DNA of 64,000 nt from Fremontodendron californicum (taxonomy: Eukaryota; Streptophyta; Magnoliopsida; Malvales; Malvaceae), in assembly GCA_030761205.1 (NCBI GenBank), contig JAULJL010000002.1, forward strand, positions 41,008,814-41,072,813. The letters are read 5' to 3'. The notes below the pieces were generated by a model that was given only the letters and a program-made list of their open reading frames with translations, was not told the DNA's origin and did not search any database. A program made the position numbers and the translations under genes. Shown one piece after another: positions 32,587-45,295 of this stretch; position 1 is the stretch's first letter; every line of letters starts with the position of its first letter.

Positions 32587-33905
32587 CTAGTATGTCTATG
32601 TGTTACATCCTGATGCAGCCTCTCTAAAACTTTCGAGGTACTTCCACCAGTATCAAAACACTGTCCAGTGCCTTGAGCCTCAGTCCCCTATCTCAGCTAA
32701 CAGGAGCCCTTGTTGGGTTTGTAGCACCCCTGGTTTCACCGTGACACATGCATAAAATTGACAAGATTTTACTATTTGTTCGTAAACTTGACAAGATGTT
32801 ATTCCAGCTGATAAATGTTTACATTTTGGCACTTTTTTTCCACCAAAGATATTGGTCAATTGCTTTCTTCGTTTGCTTTTGTTCCAGCTTCCAGATTATC
32901 TCATTGAAAGAAAAAATTGTGTACAGCAGCAAACTGTCAAGACTGGCTGCAAAGCACAGCTAACAAGATTAAAAGAAGCATGTTCAAGTCTAGACGTAAC
33001 CCCTCCCTCTACATAATTTATGAACTACAATGATTTGATTTCTATCCCAACCAAGTGTCCTTGATTTGAACTGCCTCTTGACATTGATTGATACGACAAA
33101 GAAACAAAAAGACGTAGCTAAAATATGCTCAAATTTACCAGATATATGCCCACATGCGAAATTTTGAAGGGCCCTCGGTTCTTGGATTTAAGTAAAGAAA
33201 CAAAAAAAGATTGATTATTTGCACTTCTACCATGTGCTTCCCTTAACGCGTGGGATTGACAAATCATTCAATTCTTATCTTCCTTTCTCTAAAGCCTGAA
33301 GATTAAGATAATGTTTTGGCCGAAAGTAAGGTTTCTTTCTAGGCCATTCATACCAAATATGGTAAAATTATTTAGTATAAAAAAAATCGTAATTTAGAAA
33401 TAAATAAATAAAATTATGAATGTTAAAATTCGAAATTTAAATTTGTTAATTATCATCTCTTAAATATAATTATATAAATCAATGTTCACAAAAAATAGTA
33501 AGTTAATAACATTCATAATCACATCTTTCCATTATCTTTCAAAGATTTTACTGCATTTTCTGACAATCATCATTCCAAATCTCATGTAAAAGGAAAAAAA
33601 AAAAATGTTGTTTCTTTTGACTAGTTTTAGAATCATCACATGAATTACTTTAAATATCATGTCTAACATGTTTGTTTATTTTTGTACATTTAACATGCAA
33701 ATTGCAATTATAAGTGAGAGAAGAAATTTAGCATGTATTGCTGTAAAATATGACATTTATTCTACCATTTCATTCTTTTTAATCCCAAAAAAGCAAAACA
33801 CAAACACCTTCAGAAAAAATGATTTTTTTTACACCTTTATAAGTTTTTAATTAGCATCATGAATGAAGAATTTTTCTTTTAATATCTACATTGTAACATG
33901 TTAAG
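32587..33905. other. spacer adjoining the XIP pseudogene
   Basis: The first 150 bp (about 32590-32740) are unusually GC-balanced for this spacer and include TTTCGAGGTACTTCC. They look like foreign sequence joined to the broken XIP copy, but I cannot name the family. The remainder is AT-rich and without genes. Confidence 0.45.
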
Positions 33906-34206
33906 TAGATCTGTTCAAAGATCGAGTTATCCCATCAAGTGCGACCCTAATTGGATCGAGTCTAGATAAGGATTTTAATAATTTGAATTGACCTCGTTCG
34001 ACGTAAATTACTATGTATTAAATAAAAAAAATATTTTTATTTAAATTTAATTATAATATATATTAATATTAATATAAAATTAATATTTTAATATTAAATA
34101 AATAGTTAAATGGGCTTTCGGATCAGTCCAGACTCGATTCAAGCTTAAGTAAAGAAAAAAAATTTCGAACCACGACCTGATCAGGCTCAACCTATAAACA
34201 AGTCTA
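33906..34206. mobile_element. candidate 301-bp MITE with TAGA(T/C)(C/T)TGTT ends
   Basis: The left end reads TAGATCTGTTCAAAGATCGAG. The right end as reverse complement reads TAGACTTGTTTATAGGTTGAG, matching at about 15 of 21 positions. The centre is an AT-rich stretch and both flanks contain GACTCGA-type phrases. It is non-coding. Confidence 0.5.
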
Positions 34207-35368
34207 ATGTCAAGTACAATCACATGATAGGGAGAATATATTGGGATACATTTTTTTACAAATAATTTTTTTAGCTTAATCCAAAGAATTTTTTTAATAT
34301 ATATATATATAAATAGAAAAGAAATACTTTGTTTTGCATGTACAAAGTTAAAATATTTTTCATTAATTATGAAAAGAAATACTAACTCATAAAAGTAGTA
34401 GACTTTACCACTTGTACCTCCAATAAAATTAGACAAAATACCTTTTCTATTTATTAAAAAAAAAAAAACTCATTTTGTCTTTACCTGTTATAACATAGGG
34501 TTCATTTAGATTCTTGGTATAAGGCATCGACGCAAAATGATACCTTCAAATGAGGTTTAAGTATTCATATAATTTTTATACAATAATAAAAAAAAATTAA
34601 TTTTTGTATTATAAAATAAATAATTTAGTTCAGTGATTTTATTTCACGTCATATTTTATTTTAAATTATTAATTCTGTTAGATTTTACGAGTTCATGTCA
34701 GCATTTTAACGATTTTTCATTAAAATCGTTATCAATTTTACTTATTTAAATCTATTTCAATTATAAAAAAATTAAATTACTCACTTTTATAAGACAATAA
34801 CTAATTTATTATTTTTATTATAATACAAAAATTATGTGAGTACTTAAATCAAATATCTTCTACCAAAGATTCAAATAGACTTAAATTTACGTATATTTCA
34901 ATATATCAAAAATGATAGACAGGTGAACATGGGTAAATTCTGATTCATAAAATTATTTCAACTTTCATCAACAATCATAAATAAAATCCAAAGAAAAAAG
35001 TGTTTTGACTGAACCCCAATTGTAGCATTATTAATTAATTAATTAAATATAAGCGCAAACTTGCGTGAGCCATCCGATCAAGAAACTCTTGTGGATCCCA
35101 TTTCTATCAACGGCTGGAAAAGTTTCAATCCGCAAAGTACCAGGTTTTTGACAAGTAATAAAATATATATATATTTTTTTAAGAAAAAAATTATATATAA
35201 GTATAATACAGGAGAAGAAAATGCAAGCAGTGGCCAATCGATCTCTTTCACTGTTCTCATCGCCCTCCTGGACGTTAGATTTTCCGGGGAAAGAAAATCT
35301 TAGTGGAAAAGAAAGGGAGAGGCGGAGCAAGAGAGATAGAGAGAGGGAAAGGAATCAAAGGAACAGCT
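34207..35368. other. spacer and promoter region of the MTN gene
   Basis: AT-rich to about 35030; the last 100 bp form a purine-rich GAGAGAG leader before the ATG at 35369. No other gene is seen. Confidence 0.55.
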
Positions 35369-38300
35369 ATGGCTCCTCGTGGGGAGGGATCAGATGCTGA
35401 AATAGAAGCCATGGTTGCTCAAGTTGAAAACCAACCCATTTCATCCATCCTTATCATCATCGGTAAAAACCCACCCTCTCTCCAAATTTATATGTATATT
35501 TATGGGATTGTTTATTTGGGGAGTTTGTTGTTGCAGCTATGCAAACAGAAGCTTTGCCAGTGGTGAATAAGTTCCAGCTGACTGAGAACCCTCACTCTTC
35601 GTGAGTACCTTTTTTCCCGTTTGTTATTTTTGGTTAAAGTAAGTTTTTTTGGAGGGTTTAATCTCTTAAAGTCAATAAGTTTGGTATTGGGTTAATCTTT
35701 TAATCATCAATAATTCAGTGGACAGATTGGTTATAGGATTTTTATGAACAAAAATGCTTGCGTGCTCTATATTTGAGTTTTTTTAACTGTGAAACACTTG
35801 CAAAAATTGTTTCTTTTGTGCATGTTAGATATATATAAAGTTGAGTGTTTCATTTCAGGAGTCAGATGGGTATGTGGCATGTAACTAGTTTCTGCAAATC
35901 AGAAAGAGCACCATATATCACTGTTAACTATAGTGGACTGCATTATCTGATGATTGTTTACTGTCTAGTTTGGTTATTATTCAATATTGCTTATTTAGTT
36001 TTTCTTTTTATATGTCCATGCACAATGGTGCAGGTTTCCAAAAGGGGTCCCTTGGGTCCATTATCATGGTACATACAAAGACATTATAATAAATCTAGTT
36101 TGGCCGGGAAAAGATGTAACTTTGGGTAAGGACTTTGTTCTTGCAAAAAATTTAATTCTTTCTCTTGTTAATCTTCCTTTTGAATTCATCTAGCAATTTT
36201 AACTTAGCTGCAGCAATACTGTATGGTTTCAGTAGAAACTTAGGAGCTCTGATTAAGACCTTTACAAAAAAAACTCGGAAAAAAGAAATAGCACAATGAA
36301 ATGTTGCATCTTGTAATGTTATTCTTTGACTTCAAATCTGTTGCAATATCTCAGGTAAAATAAAATTTCTTTTCAGATAGTATTTGTATCCAAATGTTTC
36401 CACCATAAGTTACATGAAAATGCCTAACTTGTTGGTAAGTACTTGGGTCAGATGCACAAAGGCACATTGACATATGACATCTGACATATAGGTAATGGAC
36501 ATGTCAAGGAATGGAAAGTTTTTTATATTCACTATTCCTATTTGTTAAGTTCTCTTATTAATTCTTTGCAGGGGTTGATAGTGTTGGCACGATTTCTGCC
36601 TCTCTTGTGACTTATGCATCTATCACTGCATTTCAGCCAGACCTGATCATAAATGCAGGCACTGCCGGTGGCTTTAAGGCAATTCCAAGCACTAAATTTT
36701 GCTCCTTTTTTCTAATTAAGAAAAAAAAGCATCATATTAACAATGATACGCATTGCTTATAATGATTGTTGTCCCTCTACACTAAATTTTTATTTCTCAA
36801 TTGGATGTTCACTATAATGATATACCATGAAACTTTATGTTAATCTCCTTTCAAACTACTGATCTGAATGCTTACTAGTATCTAGAAGACTGTGTTTACC
36901 TTTTAAAAAGGCTCTAGCTTAGAAGTTCTGAATTAAGCAACAATGCCAGATGACATGTGCAGGGGACTTGTAATTAAGTGTGTATATTTTTATTGTTTTG
37001 TATATTAATTCTTGGATTCTTCCAGGCAAAGGGAGCAGGGATTGGTGATGTTTTTCTCGTATCTCATGTTGCATTCCATGATAGAAGAATACCAATCCCA
37101 GTAAGTGGGTGCTGGCCCTTAGTCTTCAATTCATTTACTTCTCATTCTTCGATAATGGGACATGGGATCAGAACTTTATGCTGCTACCCTGTTTTAACTT
37201 TCATTGCAATTTTTCATTTCTTAAAAATTGAATTTGAAGGATTACAAGAAAGCCAATCACTAAAGTGTTCTTATTTAGGCCCCTTTTAATTGGTTATTTT
37301 AATACTTTGTATTTAAAATGTAAAACTGATTCAGTTTCACTTCAATTTTACATAATACATAAACTGGCATGTAAACACTCCAGGCATCTAATAATGTTCA
37401 TCATTTTCTTTTCTTTTTTCTTTTTTCTTCTTTCTTTTGTGTTTGGGTTGCTTTAATTGTTATCGGCAACAATACTCTGATAAGACAACTTCTATTCTGT
37501 AAAAACTGTTAATGTTCATCATGAATCTTGAACCTAATTTGTACTTTGCTAAGCAAATTTTTTGTCAGCTATGTGTTCTAAATCTTTACTGATATTTTGG
37601 TGAAAAATTTTTGTTTTCATGTCTTGTCTTCTACAGGTTTTTGATCTGTATGGAGTTGGTTTGCGGCAGGCCTTCTCAACACCCAATCTCTTGAAAGAGC
37701 TTAATCTAAAGGTGATAGTATTGTTTGTTTTCCTCTTTGTCTGGCATGGGGGCTGGGTTCTTGGCCATGTTTTGAACTTCTGTATTTTTTTTTCTTATAT
37801 TGAACTTCTAAAATCCCTTTTTCATTTCCTTGTTCTAATATTGGAATTGCTTGTCAGTTTGTTAAGACTGTTGTTTATCTTTCCTAGATAACCTCTCTGC
37901 TAGTTGAGTGTTAAGTGGTGTTATCCCACATCAATTGAGTCTTGAGTTTTCTATGGTCTTATACTTAAATTGGGCCTCTCCACCTATTGCCTTGGTTTTA
38001 GGTTGATGCTTAACATGGTATCAAAGCCTAAGTGTTTTATGTTCTTCCTGCCTGACCGATGTGAGTTTGTCCATGTGTAGGCCCTTGTTGAGCTACACGT
38101 GAGGGGGAGTGTTAAGTGATGTTATCCCACATCTATTAAGTTTTGAATTTCTTGTGGCCCTTGTTGAGCTACACATGAGGGGGAGTGTTAAGTGGTGTTA
38201 CCCCACATCTATTAAGTCTTGAATTTCTTGTGGCCCTTGTTGAGCTACACGTGAGGGGGAGTGTTAAGTGGTGTTACCCCACATCTATTAAGTTTTGATT

Positions 38301-39144
38301 TCCTGTGGTCTTATATTTAAGTTGGGCTTCTTCACCTATTGCCAATCAGTTTTAGGTTTGATGCTTAACGTTGAGTGTATATAATATGTTTGCCATTGCA
38401 TTTACTTTGTACAAGTATACATCTACTTTATATAGGGAGGATAGTTATTCAATTTAATTGTTTAATGGAGTTAATCATTTAATGATGTATGTACTGGTTG
38501 ATTAGCAACATGCAGTGTAGTTCGTGATAGAGGATTGTATCATTATTTAAGCAGCACTTGATCTTTCAATTTTTTGTCTTTTTTACTTCATAAATGGCGA
38601 CTCCAGACAGTTCGTGCTTCTCCCCGCCCCCCTCTCATCCTTCTTTTTTTTCTTTTCTTCTTCCTTATTAAGAGACACACACAAGGGCAATTTCCATTAT
38701 ACCTTTCTCTATGTTTCAGATTGGCAAACTGTCCACAGGTGATTCTTTGGATATGTCCCCTCAAGATGAAGCATCAATTGCAGCAAATGATGCTACAGTC
38801 AAAGACATGGAGGTGATCACCAAAACACCTCAACTCTTAATGAAGAAGAAAAATGGATCATAGCATCCTTGCAAACCATGCATTACTTTTTAACTTTTAA
38901 AGTTTACAATGCATTAAGCTGTAATTTTTCTGTTCCTTTGTTTCAGGGAGCAGCTGTAGCCTATGTGGCTGATCTTTTGAAAGTCCCTGCAATATTTGTT
39001 AAAGCGGTGACAGATATAGTAGATGGTGAGAAACCAACTGCAGAGGAATTCCTGCAGAATTTGGCCACAGTGACTGCTGCACTTGATCAAGCAGTCACTC
39101 AAGTCATCGATTTTATCAGAGGAAAGTGCCTGTCTGAACTTTGA
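35369..39144 (+). CDS. MTN: 5'-methylthioadenosine/S-adenosylhomocysteine nucleosidase
   Basis: Eight exons: 35369-35462, 35537-35600, 36034-36125, 36572-36678, 37026-37100, 37637-37711, 38720-38812, 38947-39144; 798 nt, 265 aa, close to Arabidopsis MTN1/MTN2. Recognisable family segments include INAGTAGGFKAKGAGIGDVF, the nucleoside-binding DMEGAAVAYVA (exons 7-8) and VTDIVDGEKPT with the catalytic-site aspartate. The enzyme cleaves methylthioadenosine to adenine and methylthioribose in the Yang (methionine salvage) cycle. That links it to ethylene, polyamine and nicotianamine synthesis, in the cytosol. Intron 4 starts with GC (36679-36680) where homology demands the junction, so it appears to be a GC-AG intron. 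Intron 6 (37712-38719) hosts a miniature LTR element. Confidence 0.92.
37904..38375 (+). mobile_element. TRIM (miniature LTR retroelement) in MTN intron 6, with TSD
   Basis: The element proper is 37909-38370, flanked by the direct repeat TTGAG at 37904-37908 and 38371-38375. The left terminal repeat (37909-38015, 107 bp) begins TGTTAAGTGGTG and ends CTTAACA. A primer-binding site TGGTATCAAAGCC (38016-38028) follows at once. A purine tract GTGAGGGGGAG precedes each following TGTTAAGTG (38110, 38186, 38262). The first two of these are truncated, giving a 76-bp tandem unit; the last is complete to 38370, with its terminal A changed to G. There is no coding capacity. Size and structure fit the TRIM class, which moves only with enzymes supplied by other elements. 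Confidence 0.85.
38110..38261 (+). repeat. 76-bp tandem partial-LTR units inside the TRIM
   Basis: Two successive 76-bp units start at 38110 and 38186, and the full right LTR starts at 38262. Each unit holds the first part of the LTR (TGTTAAGTG..CCCACATCTATTAAG) followed by CTTGTTGAGCTACAC and the purine tract GTGAGGGGGAG or ATGAGGGGGAG. Confidence 0.88.
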
Positions 39145-40435
39145 TTTTGTCTTATTCTCACTTATTTCACTTGGAAATATATGTGACAATAAAACTTGTA
39201 ATTCTTAGTTCCATGAGATGCCAAGTGCCAACATCAGAGATGAGTATTTTAAAGATAAAAACAGCAACAATTCATAGTTTGACTTGGCACGTGTTTGAAT
39301 AAACGGTCTTGAAGGTGTTATATAGTTAAGTTCATTGTACACTGGCTTTGGCGTTTCCTTGAATTTTACCTACTCCTAGCATTTTATGCATGGAAGCCTT
39401 TGATTGTTGTTAAGTGGTTCCTCATTTGGAGCCAATTAAAGCCTAGGGAAACTCGGTTTGATAGCTTCCATGTGATTATTCATGCATTTCTTGCATCTTC
39501 TAAAAAATAAATGTAAGTCCTTTGTCTTAGCCATAGCTTGAACAGGATGTGCTTTTGTCAACGAATGTGTTTGTTATGGAGTGTGTTGAGTGGAAGAAAT
39601 TGATCCATGGTGTTGAATAAGTAAATTATAGCATTGGTGGTGGTTTAAATTGATATCTCTGCAATTGTATGCTTAGCTTTTGTGTGTTTTGTTTTGAACC
39701 AAACACGAATCCTTTATCAAAAAAATGGAACTTGGAACTCAAGTATGACATGTTCAAAAGGACGTCCACTATTCGTGCTATGGTAGGGGGCCAATCAGGA
39801 ACTGGCACATGGCTCTCGGGTCAGTAGTTGGTTTTTATTGGGCCAAAATCAAATGCCTTTGGCATCGTTGAGACCCTTGTTATTTAACATTTGCCACCTT
39901 AGCCTAATTATTTAGTTCCTTTTTTTTGCTTTTTTCAATAGACATGCTCTACAAATTGGTAAACAATCTGTAAAGACCTTATAATAATTCATAAATAGCC
40001 CTGTACTTGGCATTCATATTCTTCAACCCTGCCATTCTTTTACAAGTATTCCTTGACAGATCAACTAACAGTGTAAAAGCGTTTTGAGTAGATAGTAGCA
40101 TATCTTGGCAAGTGATTCAGGTCAAGCAGATTTGTTTTTCTTGATCATTAAAACTCCACCAAATAAATTAAGAATTTTGGTATACATATTTACATTGGAT
40201 ACCATCAAGCTATCAATACAGTAAAATGCAGATCAAACCTCATATCAAACCCCGAACACTTGTTAACATGACCTGCATGAAGGTCTTGCTTCTCAACGAA
40301 TCCCTTTCTCCATAATTGGAATGAATATTCCATAGCATCCGATCAATGCTCCTTTGCAGGTAAAAGAGTTCCTATACAACCTCCCCTGCCAGCAAGTTCT
40401 CTAACGTCTCAATTGAAAGGAAAGTGAAAGAAAAT
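39145..40435. other. spacer between MTN and the PKS relic
   Basis: No gene or mobile element is recognised. The first part holds the MTN 3' untranslated region. Confidence 0.55.
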
Positions 40436-40855
40436 ATGGGGAGTGGAGAAGAAAAACAAGAAGGATTCCCAAAGACGGTGAACCCTGGCAAAGCCACAAT
40501 TCTGGCTCTCGGCAACGCCTTCCCCCACCAGCTTGTCATGCAAGAGTTTTCTTGTTGATGGGTACTTTAAGAACATCAACTGAGATGACCCAGATCTCAG
40601 GCAGAAGCTAAGCCGACTATGTAAACTATGAACTTCCCTCTCTAAAATTTGTGCTTACCTTTTGATGCATTTGGCTTACTAGTTTCCCCTCCCCCCCTCC
40701 TACCTTATGATGTCAGATTATGATTGTCAACTCTCACTGCCCTTCTGGGAATTAGTAGTTTTCACTCTTAACTGAAATAACCGTTATTAACTCATTTCCT
40801 GCAATTGGCGCTTGACAGGCAAGACAACTACTGTTAAAACAAGGTATGCGGTCAT
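40436..40855 (+). pseudogene. LAP5/PKSB-like type III polyketide synthase relic
   Basis: An ATG at 40436 opens a frame whose residues include NPGKATILALGNAFPHQLVMQ, the N-terminal signature of anther-type chalcone-synthase-like enzymes. A one-base frameshift follows near 40547, then LVDGYFKNIN and a TGA where the family has cysteine, then DDPDLRQKLSRL up to a GT at 40621. After a 198-bp intron ending CAG at 40818, a second exon fragment reads CKTTTVKTRYAV and stops. The rest of the enzyme (over 300 residues, including the catalytic Cys-His-Asn) is gone. LAP5/PKSB makes hydroxyalkyl pyrones for pollen-wall sporopollenin. In Arabidopsis LAP5 (At4g34850) lies directly between MTN2 and A/N-InvB, so this relic occupies the expected syntenic place. 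Confidence 0.85.
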
Positions 40856-41084
40856 ATAAGCGGCAGATTAGCATTTGACACAAAAAATTAAACCATCTTT
40901 GAAATGTTTTCCCTATAAATATCCACCCAAAGTTTCTTCATCCCGAAATTTACAAACAATCCACTAATTTCCAGTCACAAGAAACGCGTCGAGAGCAAAA
41001 ACCAGAACTTAAACAAAGACACCTAGTCACATTTGTAACCAAGTTATACTTTTTTCGGCAGCAAGCTCAAAACAGCATCTTCAC

Positions 41085-43977
41085 TTATACCACCCCAGAG
41101 GGAAGACGGAGAACAAGCTGCCCTCCAAAGACACTGCAAAACATAAATGATTATATAAGTAAAACATTAATGTTTAGTTTGAATAGAATACTTGGTTATA
41201 CATTACAAAGGTTGTAACCAACCTCTTGATATAATAGTAACAGAAGTCAGCTAAAATGAAAGTTTGAACGATTTCCGATATAAGAACCATAGAAGGCCAC
41301 AATCCGTAACCCAGGGCTACCAGCAAGTGTCCCCGACTGTCTAAAACCTGTTGGAAGCAGTATAGAATGAATTAATATCTTAATATGATCACCCTCATAA
41401 TGATTCACAATAACATTTCTCCAATCAGCATCATACAAAGGTTTCCCCTCCACACAGAAATACTTATGTTAACACAGAATGTGGCTAATTAAAATGACAT
41501 CAATTGACATCTAGAAGCAACAACCAGACTTATCTTAGGCAGGTTCAAGCAGGCTATTATTTCCAAAATCCAAAGTAGATAAATTTTACTGGGTCTCAAT
41601 TTCAAAATCTCTAAACATTAATAAATAATTAACTGAACCAATCAAAATTAACTTCACATCACAAGATCAAACCTGGAGAACCCAGTGAGCACAGCTGAGG
41701 AACCTTGCAACACCCAACGCAAATACATAATGAGCTGTGAAAGGCTCAACAATCTGAAAGCACAAAAAGAAGATGAGTTATAGACGGTAATCTTATAAAC
41801 CTTCTAAATGTATATCTACCATTTAAGTCATTTTTACCTTAGTATTTTGCATCACTCGCAACTGAGGTAAAACTGAAACAGCTTCCAGATATACACAGAA
41901 TGCCCAGAAAATCCGGTTCAATAGATTATGAGAAGTTGATGGGTGAATACACAGAGCTAGTACTGCACAAGGGACAACCTGAATCCAAATTCAAAAGCAA
42001 GGATATGACTTCTAGAAAGTGTTCAGAAAAAGAATCCACTTGAGCAACAAAGAATATAATAATACAGTTAATATGGCTCCATGCATAGCAACACAAAAAA
42101 GTAACACCTTTAATAATTTTTGTCCAATTGGTTACACTATAGTATCTATTGAATCAAAATGAGAAGGATGAGGTATAAGGTGACTTTCACAGTGGAATTT
42201 GAAACTAACAGCACTAAGAAGTTGAAGACAAATGAAAGCTCAATAGACAGTTAGAAGACTAGCTATGATTCAAAGAGCAACACATGAAAGAAAAGAGAAA
42301 CAAAACATCTCAAAAAATAAGTAGATGTCTTATTTAAAAAACAGATTGAAAAGAAAGGAGATTTATATTTTCCAATTTGCAGATCCTGAAGCCAATGGAA
42401 AAAACAATAAATTAACAACAAAACCCTGGAAAATACCATCATGGAATTGAGAAACTAATTAGCAATTTGCCTCTGAAAGCATGGATATCTATATCAAGGT
42501 TACATACACTTCGGACGATTGAGAGAATAAGATTTACAACAAAACATGATCATCTCTTGACGAGGGAAACATGAAATACAGGAGACAAAGCCAGTAAAAT
42601 TCACTTCTAAACCCAACAATATGTAGGTCAGGGCTGCATATATATAATTGCAAGTAAAGAAAAAGTTAATATGACTGATGAAAACTCACAACATAATATA
42701 TAGCAAAGTTGTCCTTGTCTTCCATGTAGCTGGACTTTAGTTTGAAACGGATCATATAAATAACCCACAAGGTAGTAGCAAATGTTGCTAAATCAAGTAG
42801 GGTGTGTATATCATATTCCATTACAAAGCTACAGTACAGCCTAACAGCTAAAAAGATGGCTGTTAGTTCTTGGGATTTGAGTGATAGTCCTGCAAACATT
42901 CAAAAATACTTTAAAAACAAGTCAATTGAATGAATAAAACCAACATTTTCGTCAATAAAGACTTTCTACACTCAGTTAAAACATAAAACATACTTAACCA
43001 TCAATCTAAGGTTAATTAATTAAATCATCTATCTTGTGTAAACAAATGACCAAGATTAAAAGACATACTGCATTTTAACAGCAAGCAAGTATTAAGCATT
43101 GCAGAAAAGTCACAAAAGAGAGAGAGAGAGAGAAATAACTCTTTTTGCTCCTAAAACAACCTTTATTTATCAATCAAACATTCTTGTCATACTTACAATT
43201 AGGACAAAACCATAAAAATTGCATATTTACTCATGGAAAAAATTAGCATAATGCACAAGTAAAAACAGAGCGAACTCATAAAATTCATCAAACCGGTGAT
43301 ACAAAAATTCAATCAAAACCTGCCACAAGAGCACAATGTATCATGAAATTCAACTTCACCAATAGCAACATAACTCATACATTTCATGATAGGTGAGAAG
43401 AATTAGGACAAAGCAGTAAATTTTATATATCAGGAACTGAATTCAAGCCACCAAACAAAGAAACATATACCTTAAATCGAAAGAAACGAAAAATCAAGCC
43501 AGAAATTCAACCCAGAAACAGCTATAAAGCAAAAATCTACCACCGATCGGCACAAAGTTGCCAAACCCAAACCTTTAAAATTTTGCAACTTAGCCATTAC
43601 CCTTTATGAGTTTTTAAAATTACTAAATTAAGGCAAAAGCACCCATGTATCATGTATTAAATTTAAGCTACAAATTTATCAAAAACAATTCCAATAATAA
43701 AATCTAGAATTTCTTATCAATTGGGAAAAAGATTAAAGCTTTTTAGTGAATTACCAGCACAAGTCTTCTCTTTTGTGAGCTTATAGATGAGGACAGAGAT
43801 TCCGATGGAGTGTACAGCCTCGGCGGCGACGAAGAGGTTGTCGTGGTCGTGTACGATGAATCGAAGAAGAACCAGCGCCGCCATCCCCGATACGACCGCC
43901 AAAAAAGCCTTCACCTTCGGCGGCTGTCGTCTCACCCACATCGACACCGTGTGGATCGGTCTCTTCGGTGCCCTCAT
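41085..43977 (-). CDS. ER lumen protein-retaining receptor (KDEL receptor)-like membrane protein
   Basis: Six exons on the minus strand: 43977-43755, 42889-42690, 41978-41838, 41753-41673, 41347-41223, 41133-41085; 819 nt, 272 aa, matching the roughly 273-aa plant ERD2-related family (Arabidopsis At4g38790). The protein starts MRAPKRPIHTVSMWVRRQPP, a basic cytosolic tail longer than in classical ERD2. About seven hydrophobic segments follow, including GMAALVLLRFIV, IYKLTKEKTCAGLSLKSQEL, YDIHTLLDLATFATTLWVIY and the conserved EAVSVLPQLRVMQ. Classical ERD2 returns HDEL/KDEL proteins from the Golgi to the ER; for this divergent ERD2-like clade the ligand is not well established. The gene is convergent with MTN. 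Confidence 0.88.
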
Positions 43978-45295
43978 GTCTTCTTTTTTCCCGAGAAAGT
44001 GTGGGAAAATTTTGGGATTTGGAGAAAGTGGGATTCTGGATTGTTAATGGAAGTCTTTTGGGGTATTATTCTAAAACTAGATTATGTCACACCGTAGGTG
44101 AAAAAAAAACCTTTGTAAAAAATATATATTAATAGTTTTTTTAAATAATGATAATTAGTAGTAATTTTTTAAAAGAATGATATGTTTTTTTTATTAAGAA
44201 AATGAATTAATTTTTAAAAAAATATATTATATTAAAAAATTAAATGATATAAATATTTTTATAATATTATTATTTGATTTATTAAATATTTGATTTTTTA
44301 ATTAAATTTTCAACTGAATCAATATCATTTAATTCATGACATCAACTCGATCATTCTTTTTATAATAATATTAGATTACAAAATAAAAATAAAATCTAAT
44401 TTTAATCCAATCCTAAAAAACATTTTAAAATTATTTTTAATTTAATTAAGACCATTTTTACACACAACGAAATTAAAAAATTACATGTTTTATTTTTTAA
44501 ATATATTCTAAAAATATATGTCCTTGTGTTTAACGAGAGAAAAGAAAAACATGGCACTTTTTTAATCGAACAATAATCGCTAATGTTAAGGAAAATGACT
44601 TCAGGAGGTGTAGAAGAAACAGAAAGTCATATATCTCCGTATCTTTAAAGCGGTTGGAGTTGGATATCAAAGCGTGAAGTGAAGACAAGAGAGTGGCTTA
44701 CCATCCCAGGCCAGTCCCCACCACCACACGAGACCGCTCTTTTGTTTCTATGTACACGAGAAACACCCAACTTCCAAGTTCCACCACATGTAATTCGGAT
44801 TTGGAGTAAATCTCAGATATAGATATAGATATATATATCCTATAAAAATATATATAATTTTTTTTTTAAATTATATATTTGAAAGATTATATCTTATACT
44901 CATATTCGAATATGTTTCATATACAAATATCGAACATAAATACTAAAAAAAATAAAAATCCGAATAACATAACTTCTACCTTCTGAAAAAGCTGCTTGAC
45001 AGTTTGATTTCTTTTTCCATGTTAGACTGACATCTTCAATGTCACATGAAAAATACCAAAACAAAACCATAAAAAGGAGAAAGATTGAAAGAATAGACAT
45101 GGAAGTAATTTTGTGCAAATCAACAGAATAAACAACACATTCTACAATGTTAAAAATGTATATATTATTGAGGTGTTTAACTTCATTCTATCTCCACCTT
45201 TTCATTCTACTTGAACAGTTCAGTAGGTCAAAAGCTAGAAACTAGAATGGGCAGACTAGGTTCTTGGATAGTAAAGAAGGAAACTTATCTAAACA
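43978..45295. other. spacer between the KDEL-receptor-like and invertase genes
   Basis: Both genes point left, so this is the promoter of the first and the 3' flank of the second. The DNA is AT-rich from 44100. A (GATATA)n-type stretch lies near 44815-44840. No gene is seen. Confidence 0.55.
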
